From Candidatus Schekmanbacteria bacterium (GTDB lineage Bacteria > CSSED10-310 > JACPHN01), in assembly GCA_016188575.1 (NCBI GenBank), contig JACPHN010000196.1, forward strand, positions 1-60,965: a stretch of DNA of 60,965 nt. Direction: 5' to 3'. Numbering within the stretch: the stretch's first letter is position 1; the number at the start of each line of letters is the position of its first letter. Made by a program: the position numbers and the translations under genes. Below the pieces are notes generated by a model. It was given only the letters and a program-made list of their open reading frames with translations. It did not search any database and was not told where the DNA came from. Positions 34,963 to 44,194 of the stretch are shown piece after piece.

Positions 34963-36318
34963 ATGGGCGAGCAGAAGAGCATTGCCACGAGCCGCATTGC
35001 CAGATTGGCAAGCGTCGGGAACCTCGCGTTTGGCTTCACCACGAGCCTGACCAAGGCCGCGGGCCGCACCGTGGTCGGACAGGATCGCGCGAAGACCGCG
35101 GAGAGCTTTCATCGCGACGCCGCCCAAACATTGCTGTCCACGCTGGCAGGAATGAAAGGTCTGCCGATGAAGGTCGGCCAGCTCCTCTCTTATGTGGATG
35201 ACTTTGTCCCCGAGACCTACCGCCGGATCTACGGGGAGACGCTGGCGGCGCTGCAGGTCAAGGCGCACCCCATGCGCTGGAACGAGATCCGCGGGGTCAT
35301 GGAGCGTGACCTCGGGAGAAATCCCGAGTCGGCCTTCCTGGACTTTGACCGAGCTCCGATCGCGGCGGCTTCCATCGGCCAGGTCTACCGGGCCACGCTG
35401 CGCGATGGGCGGAAAGTCGCCGTGAAAGTCCAGTATCCGGGAATCAAGGACGCGATCGAGAGCGACCTGAAGAACCTCGACCTGCTCCGCCACGCCCTGG
35501 GTCTCATCCTGCCCAAGGTGGACGTGGAGCGATCGCTGGCGGACATCGTCGATCGCCTCCGCGAGGAATGTGACTACGGCTGTGAGCTCTGCAACCAGAT
35601 CGAATTCGCGAAAATCTGGCGCAACGACTCCCAGGTCCTCGTGCCCGCCATGATCGAGGAGCTATGCGGCGAGCACGTGCTCGTCAGCGAGCTGGTTTCG
35701 GGAGACAGTTTCGCGGAAATGCTCGCGGGCGCCGACCAGCAGCGCAAATCGGCTTACGGCATGGTCCTGTTCAAGTTTCTGTTCGCATCGCTCTATTGCC
35801 ACGGCATGTTCAATGCCGATCCGCATCCGGGAAACTACCTCTTTCTCCCCGATGGCCGCGTCGCCTTTCTCGATTTTGGCTGCGTGCAGCGCTATGGCCC
35901 CGACCTCGTGCGCTCGTTTCACGCCGCGCGGTCCGGCGTGCTGCAAGGTCGCCGGGACGGCGAGTTTCGGGCTCTGCTGCGCAACGCGTACGGAATACCC
36001 GAGGACGTAGACGACGAGGAATGGGACTTCTTGATCGACTACATCGCCTGTTGCATGGATCCTATCCGCGAGGATCGCCTGTTTCGGTACGATCGGGAAT
36101 ACACCGAGAAGCTCGCGGATGTGGGCATGAAGGGAGCGATGATGGGGGCAAGAAAGGCCATGCGCAAGGGAATCCGTGAAGCCAAGGCTCCCGGCATGGT
36201 CTTTCTGAACCGGATTCAGTATGGGTTCGCGTCGGTGCTGGCCGCGATGCAAGCCGAGGCCAACTGGTACCGCTTGATGGCGGAGATCGACGCGCTTTAT
36301 TTGGGTGCACCGTCATGA
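34963..36318 (+). CDS. ABC1/UbiB/ADCK-family atypical kinase
   Basis: 451 residues from ATG 34963 (GGGAGG 5 nt upstream). Motifs of the family: GLPMKVGQLLSY (KxGQ), IAAASIGQVYRATL (Ala-rich loop), VAVKVQYPG (catalytic Lys), FNADPHPGNYLF and VAFLDFGCVQ (DFG). These proteins bind nucleotide and support quinone/isoprenoid lipid metabolism; many are ATPases rather than protein kinases. No membrane helix is obvious. The stop overlaps the start of the YceI-like gene (ATGA), which suggests a joint role; YceI proteins bind polyisoprenoids (family knowledge), consistent with lipid handling. Confidence 0.88.
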   Translation: MGEQKSIATSRIARLASVGNLAFGFTTSLTKAAGRTVVGQDRAKTAESFHRDAAQTLLSTLAGMKGLPMKVGQLLSYVDDFVPETYRRIYGETLAALQVKAHPMRWNEIRGVMERDLGRNPESAFLDFDRAPIAAASIGQVYRATLRDGRKVAVKVQYPGIKDAIESDLKNLDLLRHALGLILPKVDVERSLADIVDRLREECDYGCELCNQIEFAKIWRNDSQVLVPAMIEELCGEHVLVSELVSGDSFAEMLAGADQQRKSAYGMVLFKFLFASLYCHGMFNADPHPGNYLFLPDGRVAFLDFGCVQRYGPDLVRSFHAARSGVLQGRRDGEFRALLRNAYGIPEDVDDEEWDFLIDYIACCMDPIREDRLFRYDREYTEKLADVGMKGAMMGARKAMRKGIREAKAPGMVFLNRIQYGFASVLAAMQAEANWYRLMAEIDALYLGAPS

Positions 36319-36821
36319 TACTCACGAACGGTACGATCAAGGCGTTCACGTACAAGGCCGGCTTGCTGTCGGCGGTCGCGCACGACCTGCGGCTGTCGCT
36401 GCGGCGGTTCGAGGTCCGCGTCGAGGGCGACTCGCTGTCGGCGCGATTCTGGCCGAGCTCCTTCGAGGTCGACGGCGCGATCGAAAACGGCGAGCTTGCC
36501 GTCGACCGCCTCGGTGAAAAGGACAGGCGCGATATCTACAGCAATCTGACAGCGAAAGTGTTGCTGGTGGAGTCTCACCCGGAAATTCGGTATCGCGGCC
36601 GCATTGAGGAGAGCCCGGCCGAGGTGCGCTTGCGCGGCCAGCTCGAGATGCTTGGTGAGAGCGTCGACACGCCGCTGACGCTGCTACCGAGCGGTGGCCG
36701 GCTTGTCGGCGAGGTCACGATCATACCGACGCAGTGGGGAATCAAACCCTTTAGCGCCGCATTCGGGACGATCAAGCTTCAGGATCGCGTGCGCCTGACC
36801 TTTGACCTGCCGCGGGCGTAG
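36315..36821 (+). CDS. YceI-like (lipocalin-type) protein
   Basis: 168 residues. Features of the YceI beta-barrel: an N-terminal strand followed by SAVAHDLRLSLRRFEV, the central IYSNLTAKVLLVESHPEIRY, and C-terminal IKPFSAAFGTIKLQDRVRL. Unlike most YceI proteins it has no signal peptide, so it should be cytoplasmic. Coupled by ATGA overlap to the ABC1-type gene. Confidence 0.78.
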   Translation: MILTNGTIKAFTYKAGLLSAVAHDLRLSLRRFEVRVEGDSLSARFWPSSFEVDGAIENGELAVDRLGEKDRRDIYSNLTAKVLLVESHPEIRYRGRIEESPAEVRLRGQLEMLGESVDTPLTLLPSGGRLVGEVTIIPTQWGIKPFSAAFGTIKLQDRVRLTFDLPRA

Positions 36822-36893
36822 GCGCTTATCCCCTTCCCCCGTCTCCCGCTTGCGATCGTGATGCACATTGTCGCGCGCTCGCTGCTCCGGCGC

Positions 36894-37445
36894 TCACGGC
36901 GTGGCGCCGCCACCCGCGTGCAGCTTGATATCGACATCGACGGCCAGCTCATCGGCGAGGCGCTCGAGCGCCTCGCGCAAGCGCCTGCCGCCCACCGACG
37001 GCGGGATCGCCACCAGCGCTCGCATCGCGAACAGCGGGGCGCCGGTCAACGGCGCATTGGATACCGACGCGCTCAGCTCCTCCACGTTTGCCCCTTCGTG
37101 CGCCAGAAACGCGGCGATGGCGTGAACGATGCCCTCGTGGTCGGCCCCGGTGACCACGATTTCGTGTGGCACGAAGCCGGCGAATCGCCCCGTCGCCGCG
37201 GCCGCGTCGGTAGTTCGGGAGAACAGCCGTAACCCTTCCTCGTCAAGCTGCTCGCACGCCGTCATCAACCGCGACAACGCGGACTCGTCGATCGACACGA
37301 GCAATATTCCGGCAAAATCGCCGCCGAGCCGCGCCATCCGGCTCTGCTCGAGGTTTCCCCCGCAGTCGAGGATCACCTTGGTGATGCGTTCGACGAGCCC
37401 CGCGCGATCCGGGCTGACCAGGGTGATCAGAACGCTCTCTCTCAT
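36894..37445 (-). CDS. Tandem ACT-domain protein, GcvR-like
   Basis: 183 residues with two ACT domains. The first (about 5-80) reads LITLVSPDRAGLVERITKVI and CGGNLEQSRMARLGGDFAG; the second (about 93-175) reads EIVVTGADHEGIVHAIAAFL and GANVEELSASVSNAPLTG. The layout matches glycine-cleavage regulator GcvR-type proteins, which sense amino acids. AAGGAG lies 6 nt upstream of ATG 37445. No gcv gene is near, so the regulatory target is unknown. Confidence 0.82.
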   Translation of the reverse strand: MRESVLITLVSPDRAGLVERITKVILDCGGNLEQSRMARLGGDFAGILLVSIDESALSRLMTACEQLDEEGLRLFSRTTDAAAATGRFAGFVPHEIVVTGADHEGIVHAIAAFLAHEGANVEELSASVSNAPLTGAPLFAMRALVAIPPSVGGRRLREALERLADELAVDVDIKLHAGGGATP

Positions 37446-37493
37446 GCCATTCTCCTTCTTGTGAACAGCGCGTACCGGTGTGCGGAGGCGCCT

Positions 37494-38495
37494 TCAGCGG
37501 TGCGGTTCGCCGTCCTGCCGGCGGCGGTGCCTGGAAAAAAACGACCAGATGACCTCACTGGCGGAAATGTCGCGGTTCGGCGGTCCGATGAGACCTTCCG
37601 CAAATGCCGGTCCCCCGGGCCAGCTATGCGCGCCCCCGGCCATTGTGTAGAGCTCGACCTCGCTTTCGTCCCGGCATCCCGACCAGCTTTCGCGGACCAC
37701 GCCCTGGCCGTCGCCATCGCGATCGGGAAGCTCGACTCGCTGCGGCGCCGACCCGCAGCCGGACGCGGCGGCGATGGCCGCCATCGTCTCACGAATAGGT
37801 GGAAAGGCGACCTTCGCGAGCGACCTCCTGCCGATGCCGCCCGCATAGGGCACGTGGTCGTCCGCGGTGCCATGAAAATGAACGATGGACACGGGCGGCG
37901 CTCCCTGGCGCCAGGGCGGCTTCAGCATGGGGGCCGCCACCGGTGCGACCGCGGCAAAGCGGTCGCCGAGGTCGCGCGCCAGGCGGTAACACATCAGCGC
38001 GCCATTGGACATGCCCGTCGCATACACCCGCGACCGATCTACGCGCACCCAGCTCTGCACGTCCGCGAGCACGGCACGGACGTACGCGATATCGTCCACC
38101 CGGTGAGTTGCCGCGTACCCGCAGCAGTAGCCGCCGTTCCACGTAAGCAGCCGGCGCCGAAACCTGCCGGTCCCGGCTGGATACAGTGTCACGAATCCCA
38201 ATCTCGCGCCGAGCTCGTGCAACAGCGACATCTCCGCCATTCCCTGCGGCGCGCCACCGCCGCCATGGAAAACCAGAACGACTGGCCAGCCATCGGCGGG
38301 CGCTTGCCCCGGAGGTACGAACGCGAAATACGCCCGCTCCATGTCGCCGGCGCTTACCGCTCGTTCGACGCGATCGGACCACCGCGGGCGAGGCGCCGAC
38401 TCCTCTGGCTGCTCCGCCAGGGCGCCGCCCGGAGCGGCCGCAAACGCCAACAGCAGCGCCAGGAGGGCGCGCACCGCCATTCTACCCGGAATCAT
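37494..38495 (-). CDS. Secreted esterase/depolymerase (LpqC/PHB-depolymerase, feruloyl esterase type)
   Basis: About 333 residues. A signal peptide (AVRALLALLLAFAAAPGGAL) precedes an alpha/beta-hydrolase domain: oxyanion region VVLVFHGGGGAP, nucleophile elbow GMSNGALMCYRLA, acid HGTADDHVPY and catalytic His in GGAHSWPGG. A CCGYAATHRVDDIAYVRAVL segment is typical of this esterase family. The start is uncertain: ATG 38495 or ATG 38480, neither with a strong ribosome site. It probably hydrolyses polyester or aromatic-ester substrates outside the cytoplasm. Confidence 0.85.
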   Translation of the reverse strand: MIPGRMAVRALLALLLAFAAAPGGALAEQPEESAPRPRWSDRVERAVSAGDMERAYFAFVPPGQAPADGWPVVLVFHGGGGAPQGMAEMSLLHELGARLGFVTLYPAGTGRFRRRLLTWNGGYCCGYAATHRVDDIAYVRAVLADVQSWVRVDRSRVYATGMSNGALMCYRLARDLGDRFAAVAPVAAPMLKPPWRQGAPPVSIVHFHGTADDHVPYAGGIGRRSLAKVAFPPIRETMAAIAAASGCGSAPQRVELPDRDGDGQGVVRESWSGCRDESEVELYTMAGGAHSWPGGPAFAEGLIGPPNRDISASEVIWSFFSRHRRRQDGEPHR

Positions 38496-38576
38496 CTGCC
38501 GGGAGCGGCGGGATTCCAGGTCCGAATCTTCGGCGTCGGCCAATATCGGGTTTCCTCCCTTACATTTTTCTAGTGG

Positions 38577-38640
38577 GAAACTCAGCTTACGAGGTCGTCC
38601 GTTTCATCCGGCGCGGGTCGGCGGTGCCGGTGGAAAACTA
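38577..38640. repeat. Short dispersed repeat, copy 2 (first copy 21783-21852)
   Basis: Shares GAGGTCGTCCGTTTC, TCCGGCGCGGGTCGG and GGTGCCGGTG with copy 1, and the plus-strand reading YEVVRFIRRGSAVPVEN-stop. It lies 20 bp before the first integron-type element of the cassette region. Confidence 0.7.
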
Positions 38641-38662
38641 ATATGCGATGGGCTTCAGTGAC

Positions 38663-38817
38663 AACGGGGCGCCGGGTCAGCGGCAGCACCCGGAGGCAGT
38701 TTACTACCGCAGGGCGCTGTCCGCTGCACCCGGTTGTTCTGCAGCGCGGATCAGCGCGGCGGAACAGCCGGGCCTTGCCCGGCGCCCCGTTCTTCCGACG
38801 CGCAGCGTCGGAAGAAC
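38663..38817 (-). mobile_element. ORF-less integron cassette with long structured attC, copy A (155 bp)
   Basis: One of five nearly identical units (others at 42325, 43966, 45570 and 58806). On the minus strand it starts GTTCTTCCGACGC, folds back on GCGTCGGAAGAAC, and ends in an attC whose outer arms AACGGGGCGCCGGG / CCCGGCGCCCCGTT are perfectly complementary. Inner arms CAGCGGCAGC / GTCCGCTGCA and a GGTAGTTTACTACC-type hairpin (here GGCAGTTTACTACC) fill the centre. It has no coding capacity. This copy borders the truncated res gene and is the edge of the array. Confidence 0.8.
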
Positions 38818-39230
38818 AAAGGCTTATGCGACCCCGCGATGTGGCGATGATCGGGAAACGAAACCTGCAAGCAATCGGCCCCCACGCACATCCGATGCGC
38901 CTCGACGCAGAAGAAGAAACGCCGCGCCTCGAATTCCTCCGGATCGCGCCAGTGATCGAGCAGCGGCTTGGTGATGCTGGAAACGCCCGGATAGCACGCC
39001 TCGCGCCAGGCTTTGACGCGCGGGCGGATCTGGTTGACCAGCGGAATCTCCACCAAGACGCCGGGGTCGTCGAAGGCTTTGGACTCGCCCGAGGCGACCA
39101 CATACCCCGCCGGGCGGCGGCCCATCACTAGATCGAAGGTTCGCGTCTCGCGCTCGTAGCGCCAGTGACGCGCTGGCTCCTCGTAGGGCGAGTTGATGAT
39201 GAGCCGGTCGATGGTGCAGCGGGGCGTCAT
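38818..39230 (-). pseudogene. res: 5' fragment of a type III restriction enzyme helicase/endonuclease (Res) gene
   Basis: From ATG 39230 the fragment reads [44 protein letters not shown] and RDPEEFEARRFFFC, the N-terminal start of a large DEAD/H-box type III-like restriction subunit. After about 110 residues the similarity ends, and the frame runs into the ORF-less cassette at 38817. All helicase and nuclease motifs are absent. Its start overlaps the hepT stop (ATGA). The attC this cassette should carry is also missing, which points to a deletion that removed both. Confidence 0.75.
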
Positions 39231-39637
39231 TCCTGCTCCGGAGGCACCAACGGCTCGATGGCAGTAATCAAGGCAGGAATATCGTTCGTAACAATCTCCC
39301 ACACTTTCATCCCTTCGTCAGCCGGTCCGAAACCCCGCCCTAACATGTCGCCGGCCTGAAGGCCGGCATCCGTATTGGTCAAATCAAGACGAAAATAGTC
39401 GTGAGCGATTCGATGTCGCATTGCGACAATCTCAGGCCATGGAATGGCTGGGTGGGAGATCTTGGTGCCGTCAGAGACTTTTCTGGCTGCCTCGCCGATG
39501 TTCTCCAGGGCTTTCGCAATGGCGTGCTGGTGCAAATGACTTTGCTGAAACTGCTCCCAGGTGAGATCGCGGCTGAATTCCAAGACGAGCCTGCCTGCGA
39601 TCAGAATATCCAGCAGATGGGCTTCATCGCGCCACAT
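39227..39637 (-). CDS. hepT: HepT-like HEPN ribonuclease toxin
   Basis: 136 residues of the DUF86/HepT family. [17 protein letters not shown]-type helix ([18 protein letters not shown]) and the catalytic Rx4HxY motif in [14 protein letters not shown] are intact. It pairs with the MNT nucleotidyltransferase encoded just upstream (14-nt overlap); MntA AMPylates or otherwise neutralises HepT (established for this pair). The pair lies inside a type III restriction-modification operon between mod and res. Both TA genes look intact while mod and res are broken. Confidence 0.85.
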   Translation of the reverse strand: MWRDEAHLLDILIAGRLVLEFSRDLTWEQFQQSHLHQHAIAKALENIGEAARKVSDGTKISHPAIPWPEIVAMRHRIAHDYFRLDLTNTDAGLQAGDMLGRGFGPADEGMKVWEIVTNDIPALITAIEPLVPPEQE

Positions 39638-39938
39638 AGATGCTCTCCACGCTGCTCAGTATGTGCTTGCGGCGAATATAGTTCTCGCTTTGCTCGATCA
39701 GGCGCCTCTCGACCAGATCCACCTTTCGGCCGCAAAGGCCTTCCAATTCCTTCGTCATCTCCTGGAAGTGCTCAAAGCCCCAATGTGCGTCAGCTTCGAA
39801 CGCTACCAGAACGTCCACGTCGCTGTCCGGCCGGAAGTCGTCGCGCAGCACAGACCCGAATAATGAAAACTCGACGATCTTCCATTTTTGACAAAACTCG
39901 GCGACGGCTTGTTGCGGAATGTCGGTTTTGAGGCTCAT
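39624..39938 (-). CDS. mntA: MntA-like minimal nucleotidyltransferase antitoxin
   Basis: 104 residues. The nucleotidyltransferase signature [19 protein letters not shown] (GSx8-10DxD) and the third acidic strand (KVDLVERR) are present. Start ATG 39938 overlaps the mod stop (ATGA), and the end overlaps hepT. It should act as the antitoxin that modifies HepT. Confidence 0.85.
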   Translation of the reverse strand: MSLKTDIPQQAVAEFCQKWKIVEFSLFGSVLRDDFRPDSDVDVLVAFEADAHWGFEHFQEMTKELEGLCGRKVDLVERRLIEQSENYIRRKHILSSVESIYVAR

Positions 39939-42283
39939 GGTTCCACCTCCATCACCTTCAGGCTCTCAATGCCCCGGTCGTCCACGATCTTGACGGCGAT
40001 GCGCTGGTGCTCGCCCGGCTCGAAGGGCAGCGACACCGTGCCCCGGAAGGCTTCGATCCGATCCTCGTCGATCTCGGCCTTGAGGTTCCTCGCCAGCCGC
40101 GGCCAGACCTCCTCCGCCCCGGCCATGGGGAAGAAGACTTGGCGCGGGTAGAGGCTGCGCCCGTCGTAGTCGGTGTCGAGCAACCAAACGGCGATCTTGC
40201 CCTCGCCGCCCGATTCGATGCCGCCGGTCTTGGTGCTGCAGTGCGAAGCCGTGCACCGAGACGCGGAGCTTGCCCTTGTGCTCGCCCCTGGCGATGCGCT
40301 CCACCTGCACGTCCGGCTGGCCGATGAGCCAGAAGGATTCGTTGCTGGCCCGCTTCTTCTTGAGGTCGTCGGTGAGCAGGTCGGCGTTCATCTGCGCCTT
40401 GAGCAGGGTCACGCCCGGCCAGTTGGTCTCGTCGATGTCCTTGGCAGCCTCGGGATCGAACTGGAAGGCGGCGAAGACGATGAGCTTCGGCTTGGGCACC
40501 AGCGTCTGCGCCTCTGCGATGGCCCGCACCACCTGGCGCCGTTCCAGCGGCGCGTGCTCCGGGCCGACGGAGACGACGATGCGCTGCGGGGCATAGGCAG
40601 GGCCGGTCTCGCGCGCCCGATCCGCACCTTCGTCGCTGGGCCGCGTCTCGCCGTCGGCGCGCAGATGGCGGCAGCCGGGCAGCGGCTCCAGCCGGGCGAA
40701 GCGGATGTGCTGGCCTGCCTTGCCGCGAATGCCTGTGCGCAGCAGCCCATCGCGCCATTCCCCCTGGCGCAAGGTCTCGCCGGAGCGGGCGATAGAAACG
40801 TCGACGACTTGCGGCGCGCCCTCCAACAGTTCCTCCACCGACTTCACCGCCGGCGCGGGCACGGCCTCGACCGTGAACGGCCCGGCGACGCGAGTCTTCT
40901 TGCGGTCCACGAAGGGCTGGTCGTAGAGCGTTTCTTGCGGTGCGTGGCGGGCGATGGCGGCGTCTATCTGCTCGCGCGTCATCCCTTCGCGGATGTCCGG
41001 GTTGTTGGCGATAGACCTGAGCGTGACGTGCGGCACGGTCTTGTACCTGAAGCCGCTACCGACGCCATCCTGCGGGTGGGTCAGCTCGTAGTAGTCGAAG
41101 ACGGCGGTCATCAACCGTTGCTTGGCCAGCGTGAGCGCCACGCGCGAGGTGTCGCAGGTCATCCAGCGTCGACCCCACTGCTCGGCCACGTGGGCGGTGG
41201 TGCCGGAGCCGCAAGTGGGGTCGAAGACCAAGTCGTCGGGGTCGGTGGTCGTCAGAAGGCAGCGTTGGATGACTGCCGTCGCAGTTTGAGCTGCATAAAC
41301 CTTCGGATCTGAGAAACCGCTTTGCCATGCATCATCCCAAACGTTATGTACTGGCCGCAGCGGGAAGTCATCCAAGTAGCGGACGAAGCAAAGAGTGTTA
41401 CCAATGGTCATCAAACGGCCAGCGCTTGCAAGCTTCTCCATTCCACCGATATTTGTCTTCCATCCCCCCTTTCTCGGCTCAAACATTCTCCCATCAAACC
41501 GGTTGTCGTCCGAAAACCAATCAGGCATCGAAAACACCCTACCTGAAACACCTCATCCATCAACTCCCGCACGTGGTGCACGTTCTCGTCGCTGATCTGT
41601 ACGAAGATGCTGCCGCTCTCGGTCTAGAGTTCCCGCACCAGCAGCCGGTCGCGCAGGTAGGTGAGGTAGGAGGGGATGCCCAGCTCCCAGGTGTCGCGGA
41701 AGGCGCGGATCTGCTCCGGCTCGGCGGTCAGGTCCTCGTCCCTGCCGTCCTTCACGTCGCGCTTGTTGACGAAGGGCTGGAAGTTGGAGCCGTAGCCGAT
41801 GCCGTAGGGCGGGTCGAGGTAGACCATCTGCAGCTTGCCGGCCATGCCCTCCTTCTCCAGCAGGGAGCTCATCACCAGCAGGCTGTCGCCCGCCACCAAG
41901 CGGTTCGACCAGCCGTGGGCGTGCTGGTAGAGCTCGATGGCCTGACGCAGGGGTTCTTGCCGCTCGAGCTCGAAAAGCGGCATCTGGACTGCTCCGTCGC
42001 CGTTGCGCTTGCGCACCGCCGCGATGATGGTGCGCGGCTCGATGCGCTCGAGGACGTGCAGCGAGACGGTGGGAACCTCGAACGACGTGTGCTCGGCCTT
42101 GCCCGCCCAGTGTAGCTGCGGGTCCACATGCGGGTCATAGGCGTATGCCTTCTTCGCCCCCGCGTCCGGGTCCGTGTCCGGCGTCACCAGCCCGACGGGC
42201 GGGTTGTTGGCGCGTTCTTTGCCGCGATGCTCGGAGGATTCGATCGGGCGTTTGGTTATGGTCTTCTTCTTTCGTTCCCTCAA
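39935..42283 (-). pseudogene. mod: Type III DNA adenine methyltransferase (Mod), broken by a stop and two frameshifts
   Basis: The first part (42283-41624) carries NRLVAGDSLLVMSSLL and the catalytic DPPYGIGYGSN. A TAG at 41624-41626 interrupts REL[18 protein letters not shown]. Near 41540 the frame shifts, probably with loss of the central target-recognition region. The continuing frame (41537-about 40245) has [17 protein letters not shown] and the AdoMet motif LVFDPTCGSGTTAHVAEQWG. A second shift near 40240 leads to the final part (IAVWLLDTDYDGRS, then [14 protein letters not shown]) ending at 39935. Mod would have made N6-methyladenine together with Res. It is now almost certainly inactive. 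The 5' end lies 40 bp inside the cassette boundary at 42325. Confidence 0.8.
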
Positions 42284-42324
42284 GTCCTGCCTGTTGGTTT
42301 CATCATGCGCTGGTTCGGGAGGCT

Positions 42325-42479
42325 AACGGGGCGCCGGGTCAGCGGCAGCGCTCGGAGGTAGTCTACTACCGCAGGGCGCTGTCCGCTGCAGGCGGTTATT
42401 CTGGCGCGCGGATCAGCGCGGCGGAACAACTGGGCCTTGCCCGGCGCCCCGTTCTTCCGACGCGCAGCGTCGGAAGAAC
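42325..42479 (-). mobile_element. ORF-less integron cassette with long structured attC, copy B (155 bp)
   Basis: Same architecture as copy A with few substitutions. The R' end at 42327-42321 (GTTAGCC) starts the restriction-modification cassette on the minus strand. The 5' end (GTTCTTCC) joins the attC at 42477-42521. Confidence 0.8.
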
Positions 42480-42521
42480 GTCGTGCGTCACCTGCGGGGC
42501 GCGCACTTGTTCTCTTGCTGG
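42477..42521 (-). other. attC site of the secreted-protein cassette
   Basis: On the minus strand the R'' arm CCAGCAAGAGAAC (42521-42509) is the exact reverse complement of the 5' end of the same cassette, GTTCTCTTGCTGG at 43968-43956 (13 nt). The inner arms GTGCG/CGCAC are short. R' is GTT at the junction with copy B. Confidence 0.75.
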
Positions 42522-42834
42522 CCACGATGTGGCCTGTCCTCGCGCCCTTGATGGCTGCTGTTCTTTGTCTTGATCCGTTTGAGATGCCCCCTCCGGTTCG
42601 CCAAGTCCGCACTTTCTTTCGCCATCGGCGGCGAGAGCTTGGAACCTGGCCTTGGCGACGAGTCGAGCTTCCTCGCCCACACTCTTCTGTATCGACTGGG
42701 ACAGGCGGCATTCGTAGTCCCCGCGGACGCGTCTGGAGGATGGAGGCAACACACCTCTTGTCCAATCAATGGCATTCTGTACGCTGAACCGTTCAAGGGC
42801 AGTCCCTTGGCACCGGCCGGAAGGCAGTTTGAGC
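42522..42834. other. 3' part of cassette, no gene recognised
   Basis: About 310 bp lie between the secreted-protein gene and its attC. Open frames exist on both strands, but none has recognisable content or a ribosome site. Confidence 0.45.
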
Positions 42835-43662
42835 TCAGAAGCACCACGCCCGACTTGCCTCATTGTCTCCGACGGAGACGTCAAGATACCCGGTGACATC
42901 GCGCGGCATGTCCTCAGCAGAGGTGCAGCCGAGCTCGGACAGTTCGTATTTCGTGTCCCCCTTGACGAAGGAAAAAACCTGGTCTGAACAGCGGCCAGTA
43001 CCCCTGATGTCCCACTCGCCGCCAGAGACGTCCATGTCTGGTACGTCAGGAAGGAACCGGGGCTTGTCCCAGGCCCGATAACGGATCCGGGGGCGGACGA
43101 CCGCAGCACTATGGCTGTTGGACTCGACGACGATCCGCTGCTTCTCGGTCTCGCAGGTGAATTCCAGCCCCAGCGGCGCGGGCTTCTTCGGATCGGCCTC
43201 AGGTCGGGGCAGGTTGACTTTCTGGATGCGCCAGAACCCAGTCTCGCCCGGGCCGGTCGGATAGGCCCACAGCAAGCCGTTGGCGAAGGGCATCTCCTCA
43301 TAATTGGTGAGGTTGTCGCGGGTAGATTTCAGAACACGCTCTCGAAGCTCGGGTGGAAACGCCTGATCGAATCCATTCTCAAGCGCACGGGGGTTCTCCA
43401 ACGAAGTGATGCTGAAGTCAGGATGGTTGATCCGCAGAGGGAACTTGACCAGGAGAGCCATTGCCGCAGCGTCGTGGCGCGCAAAGGCACCGCGGAGCTC
43501 ACGGTCGAACCGGTCCTGGTTGGCCTGGAGAGCGACCCAGGGCTCTTCTCGGGCGGGAGTCGGGGCCACAAGGGGCGTAGGCTCGACAGCCAGCGTTCGG
43601 CCGACGATGGCCAAGCTTGACACCGCGACGAGTGAGGCCACGGCAAGTAATGGCGATCTCAT
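42835..43662 (-). CDS. Secreted hypothetical protein (integron cassette gene)
   Basis: 275 residues from ATG 43662, with AGGAGAGGT shortly upstream. A signal peptide (MRSPLLAVASLVAVSSLAIV) is followed by a Pro-rich stretch and an unrecognised domain with WALQANQDRFDRELR-like (WVALQANQDRFDRELR) and GLLWAYPTGPGETGFWRIQK. The end has an SRAWCF tail. Two or three Cys may form disulfides. It is the only recognisable gene of a 1.45-kb cassette, on the coding strand expected from the attC orientation. Function unknown. Confidence 0.65.
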   Translation of the reverse strand: MRSPLLAVASLVAVSSLAIVGRTLAVEPTPLVAPTPAREEPWVALQANQDRFDRELRGAFARHDAAAMALLVKFPLRINHPDFSITSLENPRALENGFDQAFPPELRERVLKSTRDNLTNYEEMPFANGLLWAYPTGPGETGFWRIQKVNLPRPEADPKKPAPLGLEFTCETEKQRIVVESNSHSAAVVRPRIRYRAWDKPRFLPDVPDMDVSGGEWDIRGTGRCSDQVFSFVKGDTKYELSELGCTSAEDMPRDVTGYLDVSVGDNEASRAWCF

Positions 43663-43965
43663 GGAATGACCTCTCCTCACAGCGGGGGAGTCACTCGAGC
43701 AAGGTGCGACCGAGCGTCCACGCCACAATGACTTGACGGTTTCTTCACGCACCCAACTAGTATCCATCGCGTTTTCCGTGTGTGTTAGGGATCAGTTGAT
43801 GCTGGCATGAGCCACACGGGCATGGCACGTGGGCTTGGGCGAGACGTCTAACTTCGGTCCTCATGAGGGAAGTCCTTGTGTCTGCCCCAACCGGTCGTAT
43901 GTTGCGTTCTGGTGTCCTCAGTTGTTCCTTGTTCGCGTCATGCACCGCACGCCGCCCAGCAAGAG
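43663..43965. other. 5' leader of the secreted-protein cassette, nothing recognised
   Basis: About 300 bp lie between the cassette 5' end and the gene. Small minus-strand frames are open but show no family features. A cassette promoter may lie here; I could not pick one. Confidence 0.4.
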
Positions 43966-44120
43966 AACGGGGCGCCGGGTCAGCGGCAGCACCCGGAGGT
44001 AGTTTACTACCGCAGAGCGCTGTCCGCTGCACCCGGTTGTGCTGCCGCGCGGATCAGCGCGGCGGAACAGCCGGGCCTTGCCCGGCGCCCCGTTCTTCCG
44101 ACGCGCAGCGTCGGAAGAAC
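43966..44120 (-). mobile_element. ORF-less integron cassette with long structured attC, copy C (155 bp)
   Basis: Contains the perfect hairpin GGTAGTTTACTACC and outer arms AACGGGGCGCC / GGCGCCCCGTT. Its R' opens the secreted-protein cassette (GTTCTCTTGCTGG). Confidence 0.8.
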
Positions 44121-44173
44121 GCCCAGCATCAGCGGCGGCGTACAGCGCCGTCCGCTGCATGCTGTTGTTATGC
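44118..44173 (-). other. attC site of the nuclease-like cassette
   Basis: A classical short attC on the minus strand: R'' GCATAAC (44173-44167), inner arms GCATGCAGCGGACGGCGC and GCCGCCGCTGATGC, and R' GCGTT at the junction with copy C. R'' plus two bases (CGGCATAAC) is the reverse complement of the cassette's 5' end GTTATGCCG at 45572-45564. Confidence 0.8.
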
Positions 44174-44194
44174 CGCTCTTCGATCCCAGTGGTT

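Noticed and set aside
38663-38817. Mini-cassette copies as rho-independent terminators, tRNA-like genes or MITEs
   Set aside because: No U-tract and no cloverleaf or CCA-type features. Junctions are at GTT and partner with attC sites of neighbouring genes, with no target duplications, which fits cassettes better.
41624-41626. Genome-wide amber recoding suggested by two in-frame TAG codons
   Set aside because: One of the two genes also has frameshifts, and bona fide genes in the window use TAG as a normal stop (for example 281-283, 10175-10177, 13558-13560). Decay explains the data.
42396-43301. 301-codon minus-strand frame in the secreted-protein cassette
   Set aside because: It overlaps the better-supported gene 42835-43662 in another frame, has no ribosome site and reads across the attC.
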